64,000 bases of DNA, taken from contig NZ_CP090207.1 in NCBI RefSeq assembly GCF_021397715.1, positions 3,534,001 to 3,598,000 of the forward strand. Direction: 5' to 3'. This document shows positions 59,202 through 64,000 of the stretch, piece after piece. The stretch comes from Pantoea agglomerans. GTDB lineage: Bacteria; Pseudomonadota; Gammaproteobacteria; Enterobacterales; Enterobacteriaceae. The notes under the pieces were generated by a model that searched no databases, had not been told where the DNA came from, and saw only the letters and a program-made list of their open reading frames with translations. Every line of letters starts with the position of its first letter. The stretch's first letter is position 1. A program made the position numbers and the translations under genes.

Positions 59202-61664
59202 TTAAACTCCCAACTTCCATGACAGCGTGCGCAGCAGGTCAGCAAAAACACCGGCTGCCGTCACATCATTTCCTGCACCGTACCCGCGCAGTACCAGCGG
59301 AATCGGCTGATAGTAGCGGCTGTAAAAGGCCAGCGCGTTCTCGCCGTTTTTCACTTTATACAGCGGATCGTTACCGTCAACGGCATCGATTTTCACTTTG
59401 CAGACGCCGCCCTCTTCAATCACCCCGACGAAGCGCAACACTTTCCCTTCATCGCGTGCCTGCGCCACCCGTGCGGCAAAGGCGTTATCCAGCTCCGGCA
59501 GGCGCTGCATAAACTGTTCGACATCCTGAATGGCGGTCAGACTCTCCGGCAGCAATGGTTCGATCTCAATGTCGCTCAGCTCCAGCTGGTGACCCGCTTC
59601 ACGGGCCAGAATCAGCAATTTACGCGCCACATCGGTGCCGGAGAGATCGTCACGCGGATCGGGTTCAGTGAAGCCCATTTCGCGGGCCATATTCGTCGCC
59701 TGAGACAGCGTTACGCCCTCATCCAGCTTGCCGAAGATAAACGACAGCGAGCCGGAGAGAATACCGGAAAAGCGCAGCAGTTCGTCACCGGCATTCATCA
59801 GGTTCTGCAGGTTTTCGATCACCGGTAAGCCTGCGCCGACGTTGGTGTCGTAGAGGAATTTACGTCGTGACTTCGCCGCCGCCGAGCGCATCTGCTGGTA
59901 ATAATTCCACGACGAGGTGTTGGCCTTTTTGTTCGGCGTCACCACGTGGAAACCCTCGCTGAGGAAATCCGCATATTGATCGGCCACCGCCTGGCTGGAG
60001 GTACAGTCGACGATCACCGGGTTCAGCAGATGGTACTCTTTCACCAGACGGGTCAGACGGCCGAGGTTAAACGGCTCTTTGGCTTCGCTCAGCGCCGCTT
60101 TCCAGTTGCTCAGATCGATGCCGTGTACATGGGTCAACAGCGCGCGTGAATTGGCGATGCCGCAGACCCGCAGATCGATATGCTTCTGCTTCAGCCACGC
60201 CTGCTGACGGTGTAACTGATCCAGCAGCGCGCCGCCCACCCCGCCAACGCCGACCACAAACACTTCGATGACCTGATCGGTGGCGAACAACATCTGATGC
60301 ACCACACGCACCCCGGTGATCACTTCGTCATTATTCACCACCACCGAGATCGAGCGCTCGGACGAGCCCTGGGCAATCGCCACGATATTGATGTTGGCGC
60401 GCGCCAGCGCCGAGAAGAATTTTGCCGAAATGCCGCGCAGCGTGCGCATACCGTCACCGACCACCGAAATCACCGCAAGGTTTTCAATGATATCCAGCGG
60501 ATCGAGCAGGCCATCTTTCAGTTCAAGATAGAACTCCTCTTCCAGCACGTGGCGCGCCCGCGCCAGTTCATTCTGCGGTACACAGAAGCTGATGCTGTAT
60601 TCGGAAGAGGATTGGGTGATCAGCACCACCGAGATACCGGTGCGTGACATCGCAGCAAACACCCGAGCCGCCATTCCGACCATCCCTTTCATGCCAGGAC
60701 CGGAGACGTTAACCATCGCCATATTATTCAGGTTGGTGATGCCTTTGACCGGATTCTCATCCAGCTCGCCCTGGCCGCCAATCAGCGTGCCGGGCGCCTG
60801 CGGGTTGGCGGTATTTTTAATCAGGCACGGGATCTGGAACTGGGCAATCGGCGCGATGGTACGCGGATGCAGCACTTTGGCACCAAAATAGGAGAGCTCC
60901 ATCGCCTCCTGGTAGGACATCGATTTCAGCAGGCGCGCATCCGGCACCTGGCGCGGATCGCAGGTATAGACGCCATCGACATCGGTCCAGATTTCACAGC
61001 AGTCAGCGCGCAGACAGGCCGCCAGCACCGCTGCCGAATAGTCTGAGCCGTTACGTCCCAGTACCACCAGTTCACCGCGCTCATTGCCGGCGGTGAAGCC
61101 GGCCATCAGGATCATATTCTGTGGCGGGATCTGGCTGGCGGCAATGCGACGGGTCGATTCGGCGATATCTACGGTCGATTCGAGGTAGTGACCAACTGCC
61201 AGCAGTTTCTCGACCGGATCGATAACGCTGACCTCGTGGCCTCGCGCCTGCAGCAGCGCTTCCATAATGGCGATCGAGAGTTTTTCACCGCGGCAGATAA
61301 TCGCCGCATTCACGCTGTCGGGACATTGCCCTAACAGGCTGATGCCATGCAGCACCTGTTTCAGCTGAGCAAACTCAAGGTCAACGCGGGTTTTCAGGCG
61401 ATCGTACTCAAAGCCGGGCTGCGCGTCCGCCAGGCCCTGCAGCAGCGCGCTGAAGATGCGTTCGGCATCGCTGATATTCGGCAAAGCGTCCTGACCACTG
61501 ATGGTTTTTTCGATCATCGCCACCAGATGGTTAGTAATCTTCGCTGGCGCAGAGAGCACGGTTGCAACCTGTCCTTGTTGCGCATTATTTTCCAGAATGT
61601 CGGCGACGCGGAGAAACCTTTCCGCATTCGCCACCGAGGTCCCGCCGAATTTCAGCACTCGCAT
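59202..61664 (-). CDS. thrA: Bifunctional aspartokinase I / homoserine dehydrogenase I
   Basis: Catalyses the first and third steps of threonine synthesis and is inhibited by threonine. The 820-residue fusion opens with the aspartokinase motif [17 protein letters not shown]; two ACT regulatory units lie at about 315-460, and the dehydrogenase begins near 465 with the NAD motif [17 protein letters not shown] and the active-site VTPNKKANT. Same length as E. coli ThrA. Confidence 0.98.
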   Translation of the reverse strand: MRVLKFGGTSVANAERFLRVADILENNAQQGQVATVLSAPAKITNHLVAMIEKTISGQDALPNISDAERIFSALLQGLADAQPGFEYDRLKTRVDLEFAQLKQVLHGISLLGQCPDSVNAAIICRGEKLSIAIMEALLQARGHEVSVIDPVEKLLAVGHYLESTVDIAESTRRIAASQIPPQNMILMAGFTAGNERGELVVLGRNGSDYSAAVLAACLRADCCEIWTDVDGVYTCDPRQVPDARLLKSMSYQEAMELSYFGAKVLHPRTIAPIAQFQIPCLIKNTANPQAPGTLIGGQGELDENPVKGITNLNNMAMVNVSGPGMKGMVGMAARVFAAMSRTGISVVLITQSSSEYSISFCVPQNELARARHVLEEEFYLELKDGLLDPLDIIENLAVISVVGDGMRTLRGISAKFFSALARANINIVAIAQGSSERSISVVVNNDEVITGVRVVHQMLFATDQVIEVFVVGVGGVGGALLDQLHRQQAWLKQKHIDLRVCGIANSRALLTHVHGIDLSNWKAALSEAKEPFNLGRLTRLVKEYHLLNPVIVDCTSSQAVADQYADFLSEGFHVVTPNKKANTSSWNYYQQMRSAAAKSRRKFLYDTNVGAGLPVIENLQNLMNAGDELLRFSGILSGSLSFIFGKLDEGVTLSQATNMAREMGFTEPDPRDDLSGTDVARKLLILAREAGHQLELSDIEIEPLLPESLTAIQDVEQFMQRLPELDNAFAARVAQARDEGKVLRFVGVIEEGGVCKVKIDAVDGNDPLYKVKNGENALAFYSRYYQPIPLVLRGYGAGNDVTAAGVFADLLRTLSWKLGV

Positions 61665-61691
61665 AATTTAAACTCTCCTGAATTTAAGCCG

Positions 61692-61730
61692 AAAAAAAAG
61701 CCCGCACTGTTTAGGTGCGGGCTTTTTTCT
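61692..61730 (-). terminator. thr operon attenuator
   Basis: AAAAGCCCGCAC pairs with GTGCGGGCTTTT (61696-61726) around TGTTTAG, with T-run on the minus strand. It lies between thrL and thrA. Confidence 0.95.
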
Positions 61731-61747
61731 GTTTTTTCCTGTATGCG

Positions 61748-61816
61748 TCAGCCCGCACCGTTACCTGAGGTAATGGTGGTGGTAATGATTGTGATGTTCA
61801 GGCTGTTTTTACGCAT
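61748..61816 (-). CDS. thrL: thr operon leader peptide
   Basis: A 22-codon ORF, MRKNSLNITIITTTITSGNG then AG and stop. Six threonine and four isoleucine codons, mostly clustered, let translating ribosomes sense both charged tRNAs. The end TSGNGAG matches the E. coli leader's TTGNGAG. The attenuator follows within about 25 bases. Confidence 0.95.
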   Translation of the reverse strand: MRKNSLNITIITTTITSGNGAG

Positions 61817-61861
61817 TGAGATTTATTTTCTGTCTGTTTTTGTCTGTCCGTCTGGCCTTCA

Positions 61862-61890
61862 GAAGTAAAGCAAAGCGCACGTTAAGTCAA
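61862..61890 (-). promoter_or_regulatory. thr operon promoter
   Basis: On the minus strand TTGACT (61885-61890), a 17-base spacer and TACTTC (61862-61867), about 46 bases before the thrL ATG. Confidence 0.6.
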
Positions 61891-61982
61891 CGAATTTGTC
61901 CGAAGGTCAAATTTTCGGCACTGCGCACAGCTGCCTGTGAAAGCGCTAAATCGTGTGCGATCGTTTGCCATGCTAAAATTCT

Positions 61983-62708
61983 CTACGATCTGTCGCTGGA
62001 AAATCCGCTTTTTCCCGAGGATTTATCTATAAGTTTTTTTTCTATGTCATGCAGCAGGCGGTGCAGCATCGCGCTGTCACGCTGTTCCAGCAGGCCAATG
62101 CGCTGGTTAATCCAGTCTGCCATTTTCTCGTCGTCGCTGACTTCCAGCGTCTGCAGTAACTGATGAAAACGCTGACGCAGCGCCTGTAGCTGCTGAGCGT
62201 CTGCCGCCGCGACTGCCGGTGCCGCCACCTGATTCAGCTTCGCCAGCTGATAGCAGTAGACCATGACCGCCTGCCCCAGATTCAGCGATGGGTAGTCGTT
62301 CGCCATCGGAATGCCGGTCAGCAGATCAACCTGCTCCAGCTCCTCATTGGTCAGCCCGCTGTCTTCACGTCCAAAGACCAGCGCCATGCTGTTCACCCAC
62401 TGACGCTTTTCCAGCAGCTGAATTTCAACCTGTTCAGGCGTGGCGTAATAGCGGAATTTTGCCCGGCTGCGGGCGGTGGTCGCCACCGAGAAGTCAATAT
62501 CCGCTAACGCCTCAGCCAGGGTCGCGTAGGTCTGGAGGTTATCGAGGATGTCGCCGGCACCATGCGCGACCCGGCGCGCTGCCGGGTCCTGCCAGGCGTC
62601 ACTGGCGACAATCCGCAGCTGGCTAAAGCCCATGGTTTTCATCGCGCGCGCCGCAGCGCCAATATTTTCTGCCCGGGCAGGCGAGACCAGAATCAGGGGA
62701 AAAAGCAT
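61983..62708 (-). CDS. lasT: SPOUT-family tRNA/rRNA methyltransferase LasT (YjtD)
   Basis: TrmH/TrmJ-like SAM-dependent RNA 2'-O-methyltransferase; the target RNA is not established. PLILVSPARAENIGAAARAM opens the protein, and the trefoil-knot SAM site is formed by ALVFGREDSGLTNEEL (near 115) and YPSLNLGQAVMVYCYQ. I start at the ATG at 62708. The 241 residues exceed E. coli YjtD (228) mainly by a basic/serine-rich C-terminal tail, SSGKSGFSSDRS. Confidence 0.92.
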   Translation of the reverse strand: MLFPLILVSPARAENIGAAARAMKTMGFSQLRIVASDAWQDPAARRVAHGAGDILDNLQTYATLAEALADIDFSVATTARSRAKFRYYATPEQVEIQLLEKRQWVNSMALVFGREDSGLTNEELEQVDLLTGIPMANDYPSLNLGQAVMVYCYQLAKLNQVAAPAVAAADAQQLQALRQRFHQLLQTLEVSDDEKMADWINQRIGLLEQRDSAMLHRLLHDIEKKLIDKSSGKSGFSSDRS

Positions 62709-62990
62709 GTTTATTCCGTTGGGTTTGCTGACATAACGCCATATTAACACGGCTGTTAATGATTTAGCCGCCTCGCAGAAACAACAAAAGCAGATGTTAA
62801 AACCACCAGAAATCGATGCCAAACGCGTTTTTGCGGCTCAGATGGGCCTTATTTATAAAATCGTTATAAATTCATTGAAATTCAGTAAGCTAAAATACCG
62901 TTCCCTTTCGGTTATAGTTTGCAAATTACGCGCCGCAAATGTAGCAAAAATGCTGCTTTTTGTGAGCTAAGCAGGCAATCTACGAGAAGT

Positions 62991-63019
62991 TTTTCACAAA
63001 AGTGTTAACGTGCTACAAT
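62991..63019 (+). promoter_or_regulatory. Possible arcA promoter
   Basis: TTTTCA (62991-62996), 17 bases, TACAAT (63014-63019). The leader to arcA would be about 280 bases, long but in keeping with the multi-promoter arcA region of E. coli. Confidence 0.45.
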
Positions 63020-63024
63020 TGCAT

Positions 63025-63038
63025 TTGATATAAGTCAA
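63025..63038. promoter_or_regulatory. FNR-type site upstream of arcA
   Basis: TTGATATAAGTCAA matches the FNR consensus TTGAT-N4-ATCAA at nine of ten positions. E. coli arcA is FNR-activated anaerobically. The position relative to a promoter is uncertain. Confidence 0.6.
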
Positions 63039-63186
63039 CGAAGCGTTGTTTTTATGCTTATCGGTTGTAGTTGGTGCTGTTAGGTTGCTGTTAATGCAGT
63101 TAGGATATGCGCCATTATCTTTCTCTCACGGGGCATGCGATTTTCATCCTGACTGGCTGAGCTAATACTGTTGTTGACGTTGATAG

Positions 63187-63303
63187 ATGGCTTATCAGAA
63201 TAGTATTCCGTACAACGGTTCAGCACGGTCCGCCGCTCTCGATGATGAAGAACGCCATAGCGCTGTACGCCCTGTTTTTAATTTGTTGGCAAATTTTAGG
63301 TAG
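63187..63303 (+). CDS. Candidate 38-residue small protein or leader ORF upstream of arcA
   Basis: ATG at 63187, stop TAG at 63301-63303, six bases before the arcA ATG. The product starts MAYQNSIPYNGSARSAALDD and ends NLLANFR. It has no cysteine, no signal peptide and no membrane segment, and I do not recognise it. No clear Shine-Dalgarno sequence precedes its ATG, but its last codons (AGG TAG) contain the likely arcA ribosome binding site, so its translation could couple to arcA. Could also be a chance frame. Confidence 0.35.
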   Translation: MAYQNSIPYNGSARSAALDDEERHSAVRPVFNLLANFR

Positions 63304-63309
63304 CTAAAC

Positions 63310-64000
63310 ATGCAGACCCCGCACATTCTTATCGTTGAAGACGAACTGGTCACGCGTAATACCCTCAAAAGCATTTTTGAGGCGGAAGGTTATGTGGTGT
63401 ATGAGGCGACGGATGGTGCTGAAATGCATCAGGTGCTGACCGACAATGACGTCAATCTGGTCATTATGGACATCAACCTGCCCGGTAAAAACGGCCTGTT
63501 ACTGGCCCGTGAACTGCGCGAACAGGCTAACGTCGCTCTGATGTTCCTGACCGGCCGTGATAACGAAGTCGATAAAATTCTCGGTCTGGAAATTGGCGCT
63601 GACGACTACATCACCAAGCCCTTTAACCCGCGTGAACTGACGATCCGTGCCCGCAACCTGCTGTCACGTACCATGAATCTGGCGCTGCCAAGCGAAGAGC
63701 GTCGTCAGGTTGAGAGCTATAAGTTCAACGGCTGGGAGCTGGATATTAACAGCCGCTCGCTGATCAACCCGAACGGTGAACATTACAAGCTGCCGCGCAG
63801 TGAGTTCCGCGCCATGCTGCACTTCTGCGAGAACCCGGGCAAGATTCAGACCCGTGCGGATCTGCTGAAAAAAATGACCGGTCGCGATCTCAAACCGCAT
63901 GACCGTACCGTCGATGTGACCATCCGCCGTATTCGTAAGCATTTCGAATCAACGCCGGATACGCCAGAGATTATCGCCACCATTCATGGTGAAGGTTATC
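63310..64000 (+). CDS. arcA: Aerobic respiration control response regulator ArcA, 3' end outside window
   Basis: OmpR-family regulator phosphorylated by ArcB that represses respiratory genes when oxygen is low. The receiver domain (about 1-120) has the acidic pair in LIVEDE, phospho-acceptor D54 ([10 protein letters not shown]), T and K in FLTGRDN and ITKPFNP; the winged-helix DNA-binding domain follows from about 135 and includes [15 protein letters not shown]. 230 of about 238 codons are visible; the last few lie past the window edge. Confidence 0.98.
   Translation, partial: MQTPHILIVEDELVTRNTLKSIFEAEGYVVYEATDGAEMHQVLTDNDVNLVIMDINLPGKNGLLLARELREQANVALMFLTGRDNEVDKILGLEIGADDYITKPFNPRELTIRARNLLSRTMNLALPSEERRQVESYKFNGWELDINSRSLINPNGEHYKLPRSEFRAMLHFCENPGKIQTRADLLKKMTGRDLKPHDRTVDVTIRRIRKHFESTPDTPEIIATIHGEGY

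Larger units (their letters stand above)
62709..63309. other. lasT-arcA intergenic region (arcA leader)
   Basis: About 600 bases, A+T-rich from 62840 to 63060. It contains a promoter-like pair (63014-63019 for the -10), an FNR-type palindrome at 63025-63038 and a 38-codon frame at 63187-63303. No frame resembling E. coli yjjY was recognised. Confidence 0.6.

Overview
The window is ordinary chromosomal core sequence of a gammaproteobacterium of the order Enterobacterales. Nearly every gene aligns by eye over its full length with an Escherichia coli K-12 protein, and gene order follows the E. coli 0-2 min region (arcA and thrL through mraZ), read here in reverse. Several E. coli blocks are missing: leuO, araBADC, the cai/fix/kef segment, rihC, yaaX, yaaJ, yaaI and yaaW. 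Together with high GC and the extra porin and MFS genes, this suggests a non-Escherichia member such as Pantoea or Erwinia (Erwiniaceae). The genus is an inference; no rRNA or marker comparison was possible.

Layout from left to right. 1-2730 (minus): the start of the cell-division (dcw) cluster, rsmH (cut by the window edge) and mraZ, with its promoter and MraZ operator repeats, then cra. 2927-5145 (minus): ilvIH. 5814-10725 (plus): the leucine operon with promoter, leader peptide leuL, attenuator and leuABCD. 10764-13857: the glucose-phosphate stress module setA / sgrS sRNA / sgrR. 13895-17287 (plus): TPP riboswitch and thiBPQ thiamine ABC importer. 17289-18053 (minus): a DedA protein. 18224-24339 (plus): polB, rapA, rluA. 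24393-25202 (minus): djlA. 25385-32197 (plus): lptD-surA-pdxA-rsmA-apaG-apaH. 32252-34109 (minus): folA and an extra porin. 34342-38731 (minus): carAB with ARG boxes and a RutR box upstream. 39200-40015 (minus): dapB. 40229-45915 (minus): ribF-ileS-lspA-fkpB-ispH. 46222-46485 (plus): rpsT. 46523-48632 (minus): nhaAR. 48800-51960 (minus): dnaKJ with a sigma-32 promoter. 52265-52834 (plus): satP. 52872-55950 (minus): an MFS symporter, mog and talB. 56160-56933 (plus): yaaA. 56983-61816 (minus): thrLABC. 61983-62708 (minus): a SPOUT methyltransferase (lasT/yjtD). 63310-64000 (plus): arcA, cut by the window edge.

The genes fall into amino-acid biosynthesis with classical attenuation (leu, thr, ilvIH, car, dap), envelope assembly (lptD, surA, lspA, porin), translation and RNA modification (ileS, rpsT, rsmA, rsmH, rluA), cofactors (folA, pdxA, ribF, ispH, mog, thiBPQ), protein folding (dnaKJ, djlA) and stress or DNA maintenance (polB, rapA, yaaA, sgrRS, arcA). 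All coding genes appear intact. I see no insertion sequence, prophage, CRISPR array, tRNA or rRNA gene, and no defence system or biosynthetic cluster.

I did not find a clear new biological system. The items most worth a second look are small: a 38-codon ORF ending six bases before arcA, a porin gene bracketed by two identical terminators, a polB promoter whose LexA box has lost its right half, a perfect RutR palindrome far upstream of carA, and a short SgrS RNA lacking a recognisable sgrT.
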